In this document: in pieces, positions 1-9,050 of the stretch
Position numbering within the stretch: position 1 is the first letter of the stretch
Layout: each line of letters opens with the position of its first letter
Source: Kumtagia yinganensis
Lineage (GTDB): Bacteria; Pseudomonadota; Alphaproteobacteria; Rhizobiales; Rhizobiaceae
DNA: 64,000 bases
Direction of reading: 5' to 3'
NCBI RefSeq assembly: GCF_040081985.1
Contig: NZ_JBEBMH010000005.1
Coordinates: 124,001 to 188,000, forward strand
Translations under genes and position numbers: made by a program
The notes under the pieces: model-generated
Told to the model about the DNA's origin: nothing
What the model saw: the letters and a program-made list of their open reading frames with translations, nothing else
The model's database searches: none

Positions 1-839
1 TCCTCGTCGCCAGCGGCTTCACGCTGGTGTTTGGGCTGATGCGCAACGTCAACCTCGCGCATGGCTCGCTCTACCTGCTCGGCGCCTATATCGGCTACGA
101 GGTCGGCGCGCGCACCGGCTACTGGCTGCTCGGGGTCGCCGCCGGTTTTGTCGTGCTGGCTGTCGTCGGCGTGCTGATGCAGGTGCTGGTGTTCCGCAGG
201 CTGGAGGGCGACGATCTCCGGCAAACGCTGGTGACCATCGGCATTTCCATCGTGGCTGCCGACCTGATGCTCGCCGTATGGGGCGGGCAGACCTATCAGC
301 TTGCGACGCCGGAATGGCTGGACGGCGCGGTGACGCTGCCGGTGATTACCGCCGTGCGCTCCAACGGCGCGTCGGTCTTCCTCACCTATCCGTTCTACCG
401 GCTGGTGGTGTTGGCGGCGGCGGTCGTTATCGGCGTCGGCCTGTGGCTGATGCTCAACCGCACGCGCGTCGGCATGATGATCCGCGCGGGTGTCGACGAC
501 CGCGCCATGCTGTCGGCGTCGGGTGTCAACGTGCATGCCGTGTTCGCCATCGTCTTCGCAGTCGGCGCAGGGCTGGCGGGTTTCGCCGGCGTGGTCGGCG
601 GCTCGGCGCTGTCGGTCGCGCCCGGCGAGGACGTGCGCTACCTGCTGGCCTCGCTTGTGGTGGTCATCGTCGGCGGCATGGGCTCGATCACCGGAGCGGC
701 GATCGGCGCGCTGCTGATCGGGCTCGCCGAGCAGATCGGTCTCGTCTACTTCCCGACCTACGGCGTGGTGCTGACCTTCGTCATCATGGTGGTGACGCTG
801 GCGATCCGGCCGCAGGGCATCATGGGGAAGGCGCGATGA
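1..839 (+). CDS. livH: LivH-type ABC transporter permease (5' end outside window)
   Basis: Inner-membrane permease of a branched-chain amino acid type (HAAT) uptake ABC transporter. The reading frame is open from base 3, with residues LVASGFTLVFGLMRN before the first possible start, so the true start lies upstream of the window and the gene is partial. Visible features are several hydrophobic helices, the early 'NLAHG' motif typical of LivH, and a late 'GGMGSITGAAIGALLIG' stretch near the cytoplasmic coupling loop. It ends in an ATGA overlap with the next permease, so the two are translationally coupled. The substrate cannot be read from sequence. The companion genes (flotillin, SRPBCC, Tm-1-like domain) suggest something other than a plain amino acid, but that is inference. 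Confidence 0.9.
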   Translation, partial: LVASGFTLVFGLMRNVNLAHGSLYLLGAYIGYEVGARTGYWLLGVAAGFVVLAVVGVLMQVLVFRRLEGDDLRQTLVTIGISIVAADLMLAVWGGQTYQLATPEWLDGAVTLPVITAVRSNGASVFLTYPFYRLVVLAAAVVIGVGLWLMLNRTRVGMMIRAGVDDRAMLSASGVNVHAVFAIVFAVGAGLAGFAGVVGGSALSVAPGEDVRYLLASLVVVIVGGMGSITGAAIGALLIGLAEQIGLVYFPTYGVVLTFVIMVVTLAIRPQGIMGKAR

Positions 840-1861
840 GCCTCGTGGCAACCACCCCTGCCACGGAGCGCCCGGCTTTCCTCGGCAAGATCGGCGCCGG
901 CCACATCCTGCTCGCGGCGGCGCTGATCTTCTATCCGGCGGTCGCCAACGACTTTTTCCTCACCCAGATCGGCGGCTATTCGCTGATCTTCGGCATGATC
1001 GGCCTGTCGCTGATGGTGCTGGCCGGCTATGGCGGCATGGTCAGCCTGGCGCAGATCACGGTGGCCGGCATCGCCGGCTACGCGGTGGCCATCTTCGGGC
1101 TGAACAATTCGGGCGTGCACGGCTTCGGCTGGCCGTGGTGGATCGTGGCGCCCTTCGCCATGCTGTTGGCTGCCATCGTCTCGGCGCTGATCGGCTGGGT
1201 CGCGGTGCGCACCGAGGGCATCTATACGATCATGATCACGCTGGCGATTGCCACGGCGGCGTTCTATTTCGCGCAACAGAACTATACGATCTTCAACGGT
1301 TTTCCCGGCTTCAACGGGCTGCGTGCCCCGGAATTCTGGGGCGTCAACTGGCGCGACCCGGTGCCGTTCTATTATCTCTGCCTTGGCTGCGCGGCGCTCG
1401 CCTACGCTGCCGTACTCTATTGCTCGCGCTCGACCTTCGGGCTGACGCTGCAGGCGATCCGCGACAACCCGCGGCGCATGCGCGCCATCGGTTACCACGT
1501 CACCGCGCACAAGGTGTTCGCCTGGTTCCTGTCGGGCCTGATCGCCGGGCTCGCCGGCGTGCTGCTGATCTGGTTCAACGGACGGGTGTCGCCGGGCACC
1601 ATCAACGTGGCGGCGGCGATCAACGTGCTGGTGATCGCGGTGATCGGCGGACTGAAGCATCCGATCGGGCCGTTCCTCGGCGCTGTCGTGGTCGTGCTGA
1701 TGCAGACCTTCGCCATCGACATCGTCGGGGCCGAGCGCTTCAACACACTGATCGGACTGGTTTTCCTGATGATCGTCTTCGTATCGCCGGACGGCATTCT
1801 CGGGCTGTGGGAACGGCTGAAGCCGCACCTCGCCCAGGATTCCTTGCGCCCGGGGCCTTAG
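836..1861 (+). CDS. livM: LivM-type ABC transporter permease
   Basis: Second inner-membrane permease (341 aa) of the HAAT-type ABC transporter. It is expected to pair with the preceding LivH-like subunit. The ATG at 836 overlaps the previous stop as ATGA, which fixes the start. The protein has about eight to ten hydrophobic segments, a LivM-like 'GGMVSLAQ' motif around residues 63-70 and a conserved 'IGGLKHPIGPFLGA' region near the C-terminus. Length and layout are ordinary for LivM. The binding-protein gene follows after 37 bp, so they are probably co-transcribed. Confidence 0.92.
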   Translation: MSLVATTPATERPAFLGKIGAGHILLAAALIFYPAVANDFFLTQIGGYSLIFGMIGLSLMVLAGYGGMVSLAQITVAGIAGYAVAIFGLNNSGVHGFGWPWWIVAPFAMLLAAIVSALIGWVAVRTEGIYTIMITLAIATAAFYFAQQNYTIFNGFPGFNGLRAPEFWGVNWRDPVPFYYLCLGCAALAYAAVLYCSRSTFGLTLQAIRDNPRRMRAIGYHVTAHKVFAWFLSGLIAGLAGVLLIWFNGRVSPGTINVAAAINVLVIAVIGGLKHPIGPFLGAVVVVLMQTFAIDIVGAERFNTLIGLVFLMIVFVSPDGILGLWERLKPHLAQDSLRPGP

Positions 1862-1898
1862 GCACCGGACAGGGGTTTGGTTTCAACATGGGAGGAAA

Positions 1899-3149
1899 AT
1901 GATGAGACTTCACAGACGCAGCCTTCTCGCCCTTGCGCTGGCCACGGGCCTGACCGCCCCGTCGCTGGCGCTAGCCCAGGACGACACGATCAAGATCGGC
2001 CTGCTGGCCACCTTCGAGGGACCGTTCACGGTGCTGGGCGAGGACGGCGAGCGCGGCGCCATGGTTGCCGTTGAAGAGGCCGGCGGCACCGCAGGCGGCA
2101 AGAAGATCGAGATCGTCAAGGGCTCGTCCGATGCCTCGCCCGACAGCGCGGTGCGCGCGGCGCGAAAGCTGGTCGAGCAGGACGGTGTGAAGGTGCTGGT
2201 CGGGCCATTGTCCGGTGACGAGGGCATCGCGGTCAAGGACTATGCCAAGACCAAGCCGGACGTGACCTTCATCAACGGCACCTCGGCCGCGCAGGACACC
2301 ACCTTCCGCGACCCGGCGGAGAATTTCTTCCGCTTCTCCACAGACGGCGCGCAGTGGATGGCGGGGCTGGGCACCTATGCCTTCAACGACAAGGGCTACA
2401 AGAACGTCGCTGTCGTGGCGGAGGACTATTCCTTCCCCTACACGCAGGTGTTCGGTTTCATGGCCGAGTTCTGCAAGGCCGGCGGCAAGGTGCCGTCGAA
2501 ATCCTGGGTGCCGATCGGCAACAAGGATTTTTCGTCGGTGATCGCAGCACTTCCGGATGACGTCGACGCCATCTATGTGGCGCTGGGCGGCGCCGACGCG
2601 GTCAACTTCCTGTCGCAGTACCAGCAGGCCGGCGGCTCGGCGCCGCTGGTGGGCGGGTCGATCACGGTCGACCAGACGGTGCTGACCTCGCAAGGCAAGA
2701 CTCGCGACGTGCTGATCGGCACGCCGTCGGCAGGTCCCACCGCCGACACCAACGATGCGCCCGCCTGGAAGGCGTTCGTCGAAGCTTACAAGAAGCAGCC
2801 TAACGCCTTCCCGTCGCCGTCGCTGTTCGCGCATGGCTACTACGTCAACATGAAGGCGGCGATCCTCGGCCTCAACGAGGTCAAGGGCGACGTTTCGGAC
2901 GGCGGCGCCAACTTGCGTGCGGCATTGTCGAAGCTTTCCTTCGACACGCCGACCGGAAAAGTGTCGCTCGACAAGAACCGCAATGCCATCGCCGACATCT
3001 ATCTCACGGAAGTGGTGGAAGGGCCGGACGGCAATCTGCTCAACAAGCTGGTCAAGGTGGTGCCGCAGGTGAACCAGACGCTGGGCATCGACGAGGCCGA
3101 GTTCAAAGCGCTGGGCGCGGTGAGCCGCGACAATCCGAGCTGCCCGTGA
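1899..3149 (+). CDS. Periplasmic substrate-binding protein of HAAT-type ABC transporter
   Basis: Periplasmic binding protein (416 aa) that should deliver substrate to the LivH/LivM permeases. A signal peptide is clear: basic start 'MMRLHRR', hydrophobic core, and a probable cleavage after 'LALAQ' near residue 27. The mature part begins 'DDTIKIGLLATFEGPFTVLGEDG', matching the first strand of the Leu/Ile/Val-binding fold (periplasmic_binding type 6). The start at 1899 follows a strong GGAGG ribosome-binding site; a second ATG codon follows directly. The gene lies between the permeases and the first palindromic element, which begins 19 bp after its stop. The ligand is unknown. Confidence 0.9.
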   Translation: MMRLHRRSLLALALATGLTAPSLALAQDDTIKIGLLATFEGPFTVLGEDGERGAMVAVEEAGGTAGGKKIEIVKGSSDASPDSAVRAARKLVEQDGVKVLVGPLSGDEGIAVKDYAKTKPDVTFINGTSAAQDTTFRDPAENFFRFSTDGAQWMAGLGTYAFNDKGYKNVAVVAEDYSFPYTQVFGFMAEFCKAGGKVPSKSWVPIGNKDFSSVIAALPDDVDAIYVALGGADAVNFLSQYQQAGGSAPLVGGSITVDQTVLTSQGKTRDVLIGTPSAGPTADTNDAPAWKAFVEAYKKQPNAFPSPSLFAHGYYVNMKAAILGLNEVKGDVSDGGANLRAALSKLSFDTPTGKVSLDKNRNAIADIYLTEVVEGPDGNLLNKLVKVVPQVNQTLGIDEAEFKALGAVSRDNPSCP

Positions 3150-3168
3150 TCCGATAGCTCAAATAACG

Positions 3169-3360
3169 ATCGTGGCGCTCTACGACACCCCCCTCTGTCC
3201 TGCCGGACATCTCCCCCTCAAGGGGGGAGATTGGCAGCTTCATTGGCCTCGCCCATTCTGCAAAGCAGGAGATTGGCGAAAGCAAAACGGCCAGCCAATC
3301 TCCCCCCATGAGGGGGAGATGTCCGGCAGGACAGAGGGGGGTGTCGTAGAGCGCCACGAT
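3169..3360. repeat. GC-rich palindromic intergenic element, copy 1
   Basis: A 192-bp inverted repeat fills the gap between the binding protein and the first ATPase gene. Arms of about 67 bp (3169-3235 and the matching right end to 3360) are complementary apart from a single visible mismatch. They carry the core CTGTCCTGCCGGACATCTCC and a local CCCCTCAAGGGG palindrome. The complementarity extends into the flanks (ATCGTGGCGCTCTACGACAC), so the whole unit would fold into one long RNA hairpin with a central loop. It resembles the short palindromic intergenic families (RIME/Bru-RS style) of rhizobia and relatives. Confidence 0.9.
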
Positions 3361-3379
3361 CCATGCATGGGCAAAGCCC

Positions 3380-4165
3380 ATGTCTGACACCGTCGCGGCA
3401 CGATTGCAGGGGACCGGCGCGCACGCGCTGGAGCTCGATGGCGTCGCGCGTCATTTCGGGGCGCTGGTGGCGCTGACCGGCATATCGATGAAGATCGCCG
3501 CCGGCGAGCGGCGCGCCGTGCTCGGCTCCAACGGTGCCGGCAAGACGACTTTGTTCAACGCCATAACCGGCGATTTCCTGCCGACGGCGGGGCGCATAAA
3601 ATTCTTCGGCGAGGATGTTACCGACCTGCCGCCGCATGAGCGCATCCGCCGGGGCCTGCGCCGCACCTACCAGATCTCGCAGCTTTTCAAGGGCCTGAGC
3701 GTGCTGGATTCGATCTTCCTCGCCTGCCGTGGCGTGTCGCGCCGGCGCTTCTCGCTGCTCAGGCCGGCCTCGACCGACGTCAACATGGCGCAGGCGGAAT
3801 CGATCCTCAACGCGGTGCATCTGGAAGGGGACCGCGATACGCTGGTAGCGACGCTGTCGCACGGTCAGCAGCGGCAGCTCGAGATCGCGCTGGCGCTGGC
3901 CGGCGCGCCGCGCTTCATCCTGTTCGATGAGCCGGCGGCCGGCTTGTCGCCGACCGAGCGGCGCGACCTCGTCGCCATTTTGAACGCGCTGCCGAAACAT
4001 ATCGGCTATATCATCATCGAGCACGATCTCGACGTGGCGTTGCGCGTCTCCGAATATGTGTCGATGATGCACAATGGCCGCCTGTTCAAGGAAGGCACGC
4101 CGCGCGAGATCGAGGCCGATCCGCAGGTCCAGGAGATCTATCTCGGAGGCCGCCACCATGGCTGA
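3380..4165 (+). CDS. livG: LivG-type ABC transporter ATP-binding protein
   Basis: Cytoplasmic ATPase subunit (261 aa) of the HAAT-type transporter. Walker A 'GSNGAGKTT' lies at about residues 49-57, the signature region reads 'LSHGQQRQLEIA', and Walker B/D-loop reads 'FILFDEPAAGLSP'. The H-loop is in 'IIIEHDLDVAL'. The extended region before the signature fits the LivG rather than the LivF subtype. The start is 20 bp after the first palindromic element, and the 3' end overlaps the next ATPase by 8 bp. The gene probably depends on the same transcript as livHM, read through the element. Confidence 0.9.
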   Translation: MSDTVAARLQGTGAHALELDGVARHFGALVALTGISMKIAAGERRAVLGSNGAGKTTLFNAITGDFLPTAGRIKFFGEDVTDLPPHERIRRGLRRTYQISQLFKGLSVLDSIFLACRGVSRRRFSLLRPASTDVNMAQAESILNAVHLEGDRDTLVATLSHGQQRQLEIALALAGAPRFILFDEPAAGLSPTERRDLVAILNALPKHIGYIIIEHDLDVALRVSEYVSMMHNGRLFKEGTPREIEADPQVQEIYLGGRHHG

Positions 4166-6377
4166 GCGTCCGGGTTCTGCCGCGCGCGCGGCGCTGAAGA
4201 TCGACGATCTGCAGGTCTATTATGGCGAGAGCCACGCCTTGCAGGGCGTGTCGCTGACGCTGGAGAGCGGCGTGCTATCGGTGGTCGGCCGCAACGGCAT
4301 GGGCAAGACGACGCTGTGCAACACGATTACCGGCCTGAAGCGGGCGCGCTCCGGCTCGATCCGCGTCAACGGCCGCGAGGTTTCGTCGCTGGAGCCGCAC
4401 GAGATCCATCGGCTGGGCGTCGGCTACGTCCCGCAGGGCCGGCGCGTCTGGCCGAGTCTCACGGTGGATGAGCATCTGAGACTCGCCGCTGGCAATCGTC
4501 GCGACGCGAGCTGGACCGTCGAGCGCGTCTACCAGACTTTTCCGCGCCTGGCGGAACGCAGGAGCAATGGCGGCTCGCAGCTTTCCGGTGGCGAGCAGCA
4601 GATGCTGGCCATCTCGCGCGCGCTGCTGTCCGACCCGAAGCTCCTGGTGATGGACGAGCCGACCGAGGGACTTGCCCCCGTCATCGTCGACCAGGTCGAG
4701 AAAATGCTGGTGCAACTCGGCAGGGAAGGCGAGATGGCGATCCTCGTCATCGAGCAGAATATCGGCGTGGCGACGGCCGTCTCCGACCAGGTTGCGATCA
4801 TGGTCAATGGCCGCGTCAACCGTGTGATGGACGCCAAGGCGCTGGCCGGCGATCGCGAATTGCAGCAGCGGCTGCTGGGTGTCGGTCGGCATTCGGAAGA
4901 GGAGCCGGTGACGCCGGCGGCCGCCGCGCAGGCGGCCTCGCAACTCGCCGAGGTCTACAGGATCGAGCGGACCGGTGGCGAAGCGGCGGCGCCGGTTCAG
5001 GGCGCTAACGGCGTCTATCGGCCGGTCACCGACCTGCCGAACCGCTGGAACGTGCCGGTGACAGTGATGCGCCAGGCGGCGGTGGAAAAGACGCAGCCCG
5101 CCGGCGATCTCGGAAAAATCTTCGCCATTCCATTTGCCGAACGGATCGGGCGGACCGTTCTGGTGGCCGGCACTTTCGACACCAAAGGCCGCGAACTGCG
5201 CTTCATCGCCGACCGGCTGAAGGCCCTGAAGATACCCGTCAAGACAGTCGATCTTTCGACCTCGGGAAAACCCGCGAGCGCCGACGTGCCGGCAAGCCAG
5301 GTAGCGGCGATGCATCGCGGCGGACCTTCGGCGGTCATGTCGGGCGACCGCGGCGGCTCGGTGACTGAAATGGCCGAGGCATTCGCCCGCTGGATCGCGC
5401 AGGAGCCGAAGATCGGCGGCATCATCTCGGCCGGCGGCTCGGGCGGCACGACGCTGGCGACGGCTGGCATGCGCGTGCTGCCGGTCGGCGTGCCCAAAAT
5501 CATGGTCTCGACGGTCGCCGCCGGCGATGTCGGCAAATATGTCGGCGGCGCCGACATCATGATGTTCCACTCGGTCGCCGACGTGCAGGGGCTGAACTCG
5601 ATAACCGAGGCAGTGCTGTCCAACGCGGCGCACGCCATGGCCGGCATGGTGGCGCAGTTGCCGTCCGGCGAACAATGGGAGGTCAAGCGCAAGCTAGCGC
5701 GTCCTGCGGTGGGCATCACCATGTTCGGGGTGACCACGCCGGCGGTGCAGGCGGTGACGAAAAGGCTTGAGGCCGACTATGACTGCCTAGTGTTCCACGC
5801 CACCGGCATCGGCGGAAGGGCGATGGAGAACCTTGGCGATTCGCGCCTGCTGTCGGGCTTTCTCGACCTGACGACCACGGAAGTGGCCGACATGATCGTC
5901 GGCGGCGTGTTCCCGGCGACCGAGGACCGGCTGGGCGCGGCGATCCGCACCGGCCTGCCCTATGTCGGCTCGGTCGGCGCGCTCGACATGGTGAATTTCG
6001 GGCCGCGCGACAGCGTGCCAGAGCGCTTTCGTAGTCGCAAATTCGTCATCCACAATCCCAACGTGACGCTGATGCGCACCACGCGAGACGAGAACCGGGC
6101 GTTCGGCGAATGGATCGGCGAGCGGCTGAACCGCATGAACGGGCCGGTGCGGTTTCTCCTGCCTGAGGGCGGCGTGTCGATGCTCGACGCGCCGGGCCAG
6201 CCGTTTCATGACCCCGAGGCGGACAACACGTTGTTCGAGGCGATCGAACGTACGGTGCGGGTATCGCCGATGCGGCAGGTGATGCGGGTGAAGGCCAACA
6301 TCAACGATGCGGCCTTCGTCGACGCGGCGGTCACATCGTTCCAAGGCATCATGCCCAAGATGCAGAGGAGGGCGTGA
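4158..6377 (+). CDS. LivF-type ABC ATPase fused to Tm-1-like (UPF0261) domain
   Basis: A 739-aa two-domain protein. Residues about 1-245 form a LivF-like ABC ATPase: Walker A 'GRNGMGKTT' at 44-52, signature 'LSGGEQQ' at 142-148, Walker B 'LLVMDEP' at 162-168. After a roughly 85-residue linker, residues from about 332 to the end match the UPF0261/Tm-1-like family ('VAGTFDTKGREL' start, then 'SAGGSGGTTLATAGM' and 'HATGIGGRAMENL'). That family includes the ATP-binding N-terminal part of the plant Tm-1 resistance protein; its bacterial role is unknown. The ATG at 4158 is chosen because it starts a normal LivF N-terminus and overlaps livG by 8 bp. There is no stop or frameshift between the domains, so the fusion appears genuine. 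Confidence 0.85.
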   Translation: MAERPGSAARAALKIDDLQVYYGESHALQGVSLTLESGVLSVVGRNGMGKTTLCNTITGLKRARSGSIRVNGREVSSLEPHEIHRLGVGYVPQGRRVWPSLTVDEHLRLAAGNRRDASWTVERVYQTFPRLAERRSNGGSQLSGGEQQMLAISRALLSDPKLLVMDEPTEGLAPVIVDQVEKMLVQLGREGEMAILVIEQNIGVATAVSDQVAIMVNGRVNRVMDAKALAGDRELQQRLLGVGRHSEEEPVTPAAAAQAASQLAEVYRIERTGGEAAAPVQGANGVYRPVTDLPNRWNVPVTVMRQAAVEKTQPAGDLGKIFAIPFAERIGRTVLVAGTFDTKGRELRFIADRLKALKIPVKTVDLSTSGKPASADVPASQVAAMHRGGPSAVMSGDRGGSVTEMAEAFARWIAQEPKIGGIISAGGSGGTTLATAGMRVLPVGVPKIMVSTVAAGDVGKYVGGADIMMFHSVADVQGLNSITEAVLSNAAHAMAGMVAQLPSGEQWEVKRKLARPAVGITMFGVTTPAVQAVTKRLEADYDCLVFHATGIGGRAMENLGDSRLLSGFLDLTTTEVADMIVGGVFPATEDRLGAAIRTGLPYVGSVGALDMVNFGPRDSVPERFRSRKFVIHNPNVTLMRTTRDENRAFGEWIGERLNRMNGPVRFLLPEGGVSMLDAPGQPFHDPEADNTLFEAIERTVRVSPMRQVMRVKANINDAAFVDAAVTSFQGIMPKMQRRA

Positions 6378-6390
6378 TGCGAGTTCTGAA

Positions 6391-6508
6391 GCACCTCCCT
6401 CTGGCCTGCCGGCCATCTCCCCCTCAAGGGGGGAGATTAGCGGCGCCGCCGAAGCAGCCAATCTCCCCCCTTGAGGGGGAGATGGCCGGCAGGCCAGAGG
6501 GGGGCGTC
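6391..6508. repeat. GC-rich palindromic intergenic element, copy 2
   Basis: Inverted repeat in the gap between the LivF/Tm-1-like fusion gene and the flotillin gene. It has the same core as copy 1 with small changes (CTCTGGCCTGCCGGCCATCT) and the same CCCCTCAAGGGGGGAGATT centre. The right arm mirrors the left around a short loop (GCGGCGCCGCCGAAGC). It is shorter than copy 1 because the interior is smaller. Confidence 0.88.
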
Positions 6509-6606
6509 TTAGCGCATATGCCGCTGGGAGCATTCAGTGCCTCTCCCAAATTCCTGAATTTTCTCCGGCCTCGCGCCGACCGCTTCTCGTTTCGGAGGAT
6601 GAACTG

Positions 6607-8805
6607 ATGGACGCGCAGACGTTCGGCACTTTTCTCTTGTGGCTGATCATCGCCGCGATTGTCGTTGTCATCGCCGTTTACATCCTGCGCTGGCTATACC
6701 GGCGCTCGACCAAGGAGACGGCGTTCGTGCGCACCGGTTTCCTCGGCGAGAAGGTGGTGGTGAACGGCGGCGCCTTCGTCATCCCGGTCCTGCACGAGAT
6801 AACGCCGGTCAACATGAACGTGCTACGCATCGAGGTGCGGCGCGAGGACGGGATGGCGCTGATCACAAGGAACCGTATGCGCGTCGACCTCATCGCCGAG
6901 TTCTTCGTCCGGGTGGGAGCGAGCCGCGAACTCGTGGCGACCGCGGCGCAGACGCTGGGGCGCCGCACCCTGCAGGAGGACGGGCTGCGCGAACTGCTCG
7001 AGGGAAAATTCGCCGGCGCGATGCGCACTGTTGCAGCGCAGATGACGCTGGAAGAGATGCACGAGCAGCGCGGCGACTATGCGCAGAAGGTGCGGGCTCT
7101 CGCTGCGGAATCGCTGGCCGCCAACGGGCTGGAACTGGAGAGCGTGGCCATTGTTGATCTGGATCAGACCAGCCTGGAGTTCTTCGACCCCTCCAACGCC
7201 TTCGACGCCGAAGGCCTGACGCAACTCACCGAATCCATCGAAACGCGGCGGCGCATGCGCAACGAGATCGAGCAGCGCACGCTGGTCGACATCCGCAACC
7301 AGAACCTCGACACCCAGCGCAAGGTGCTGGAGATCGACCGCGAGAGCGAATATGCGCGGCTTGAACAGGAGCGCGAGGTGGAGATACGCCGCGCCGCGCA
7401 GCGCTCGGAGCTTGCCCGCGAGCGGGCGGTGCGCGACCAGGAGGCAGAGCAGGCACAACTGACGGCGCGCGAGGCAGTTGAGAAATCGCGGCTTGCGCAG
7501 GAGCGCGCCATTACCGAGGAGCGTATCCGCAGCGAGGAGGACACGCAGCGGCGCGAAATTGCAAGGCGGCGGGCGCTCGACGAGGCCGAGCTGAAGACCC
7601 GGGAGATGACACAGCGCGAGCAGATCGCGCTGGAACTGTCGCTGGAGACGGCGCGGATCGAGCGCGAGCGGGCGCAGAGCGCGCTTGAGATCGAGCGAAA
7701 AAAGGCGCTGGAAATCGTCGAGCTGGAGCGGCAGATCGCGCTTGCCGCCAAGGCGCTCGAAGTGACCAAGGCGGAAGCCGAGAAGCGGCGCGCCGAGATC
7801 GTCGCCAACCAGTCGACCGAGGCGGAGCGGATCGCACAGGACCGGGCGCTGGACGAGGTGCGGATCGCCCGCGAGCGGCATCTGGAGGCCTTGCAGATCG
7901 CCAAGCGGCAGGCCTTCGAGGAGGCCGAGATCGCCTCGGCGGAAGAGGTCGAGCGCGCCCGCATCACCACCGAGCGCGGCATCGAAGAAGCGAAGCTGGT
8001 CAGCCAGCGTGAGCTGAGGCAGCTCGCCATTGCCCGCGACCAGAATGTCGAGATCGCCGAAATCCAGAAGGCGATCGACATCGCCAAGAAGACGCAGGAG
8101 CGCTCGTCGGCCATCGCGGCCTCCGAGGCGGTGCGCGCCAAGGCAATCCAGGCGGAAGAGCAGGCGCTGACGGCACGCGAGCGCGAGATCGCCGAGCGAC
8201 GCAAGCTGACCGACCTGATCGGCGCCAGCCGCGAGGCGGAGCGCGAGGCGCTGCGCATCACCGCGGCGGCGGAGGCCGAGATGCGGGCGGCGAAAAGCCT
8301 TGCCGAGGCGCAGAAGATCGCCGCCGAAGCAACCGCCGAAGCCGAGAAGATTGCGGCCCTCGCGGCGGCACAACGCTACGAGGTCGACGCGGCCGGTCAC
8401 CGGCAGCTCAACGAGGCGGAGAACATGCTGTCCGAGCCGGCGCGCGCCAGCCGCACGCGCGGAAAAATCATCGACAAGCTCGAAGGCATCATCCGCGAGA
8501 GCGTCAAGCCGATGGAGAAGATCGACGGCATCAAGATTCTGCATGTCGATGGCGTCGCCGGCGGTGCGGGCGGTGGGCAGGGGCGCAACGTCACCGACGA
8601 AGTGATCGATTCCGCTCTGCGCTACCGCGTGCAGGCGCCAATGATCGACAATCTGATGAAGGAGATCGGCATCGAGGGCGGCTCGCTGGGGCGCATGACG
8701 GACGTGCTGCGGGATGCAAAGGACATTTCCAGCCTGACGCGCGACAAGAAGGGCAACGGCAAGCCGAAGACGGCGAAGGACGACGATGACGACCGGGATC
8801 ATTGA
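6607..8805 (+). CDS. Flotillin-family SPFH/band 7 membrane protein
   Basis: A 732-aa membrane-anchored scaffold of the flotillin (YqiK-like) family. One transmembrane segment lies at about residues 9-29 ('LLWLIIAAIVVVIAVYI'), followed by an SPFH/band 7 domain to about residue 200. Then come some 370 residues of highly charged Arg/Glu/Ala-rich coiled coil (about 210-580) and a short C-terminal domain. Flotillins oligomerise on the inner membrane and are linked to ordered membrane microdomains. The ATG at 6607 follows a GGAGG site at 6595-6599. The gene sits between two palindromic elements in the operon of an ABC importer, which suggests but does not prove a membrane-organising role for that transporter. 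Confidence 0.9.
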   Translation: MDAQTFGTFLLWLIIAAIVVVIAVYILRWLYRRSTKETAFVRTGFLGEKVVVNGGAFVIPVLHEITPVNMNVLRIEVRREDGMALITRNRMRVDLIAEFFVRVGASRELVATAAQTLGRRTLQEDGLRELLEGKFAGAMRTVAAQMTLEEMHEQRGDYAQKVRALAAESLAANGLELESVAIVDLDQTSLEFFDPSNAFDAEGLTQLTESIETRRRMRNEIEQRTLVDIRNQNLDTQRKVLEIDRESEYARLEQEREVEIRRAAQRSELARERAVRDQEAEQAQLTAREAVEKSRLAQERAITEERIRSEEDTQRREIARRRALDEAELKTREMTQREQIALELSLETARIERERAQSALEIERKKALEIVELERQIALAAKALEVTKAEAEKRRAEIVANQSTEAERIAQDRALDEVRIARERHLEALQIAKRQAFEEAEIASAEEVERARITTERGIEEAKLVSQRELRQLAIARDQNVEIAEIQKAIDIAKKTQERSSAIAASEAVRAKAIQAEEQALTAREREIAERRKLTDLIGASREAEREALRITAAAEAEMRAAKSLAEAQKIAAEATAEAEKIAALAAAQRYEVDAAGHRQLNEAENMLSEPARASRTRGKIIDKLEGIIRESVKPMEKIDGIKILHVDGVAGGAGGGQGRNVTDEVIDSALRYRVQAPMIDNLMKEIGIEGGSLGRMTDVLRDAKDISSLTRDKKGNGKPKTAKDDDDDRDH

Positions 8806-8843
8806 GGGTTGGGTGGCCGGTCGATGAAGGTCGCATTCCTTCC

Positions 8844-9000
8844 TACCCCCCTCTGTCCTGCCGGACATCTCCCCCTCAAGGGGGGAGATTGGCCGTCATC
8901 TCCGCTTTCGCCAACCTCCGGCCTTTCAGGACGAGCGGCAAAATCGAAGCTGCCAATCTCCCCCCATGAGGGGGAGATGTCCGGCAGGACAGAGCGGGGT
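8844..9000. repeat. GC-rich palindromic intergenic element, copy 3
   Basis: About 157 bp of inverted repeat between the flotillin gene and the first SRPBCC gene. The arms repeat the copy 1 core (CTGTCCTGCCGGACATCTCC) almost exactly, including the one-base AAGG/ATGG asymmetry between left and right arms. The interior loop differs from copy 1. It starts 38 bp after the flotillin stop and ends 50 bp before the next start. Confidence 0.88.
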
Positions 9001-9050
9001 GCGAAGGGTTGCAGACCTCCGCTGGCTTCTCGAATGCGAAAGTTCGCCTG

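Noticed and set aside
278..835. 5' extension of the LivM frame
   Set aside because: It overlaps livH in another frame; the translation is Arg-rich noise, while the ATGA junction at 836 gives a normal LivM start.
3169..9000. Palindromic repeats as a CRISPR array
   Set aside because: The copies are kilobases apart, internally inverted and separated by genes; there are no regularly spaced short repeats or cas genes.
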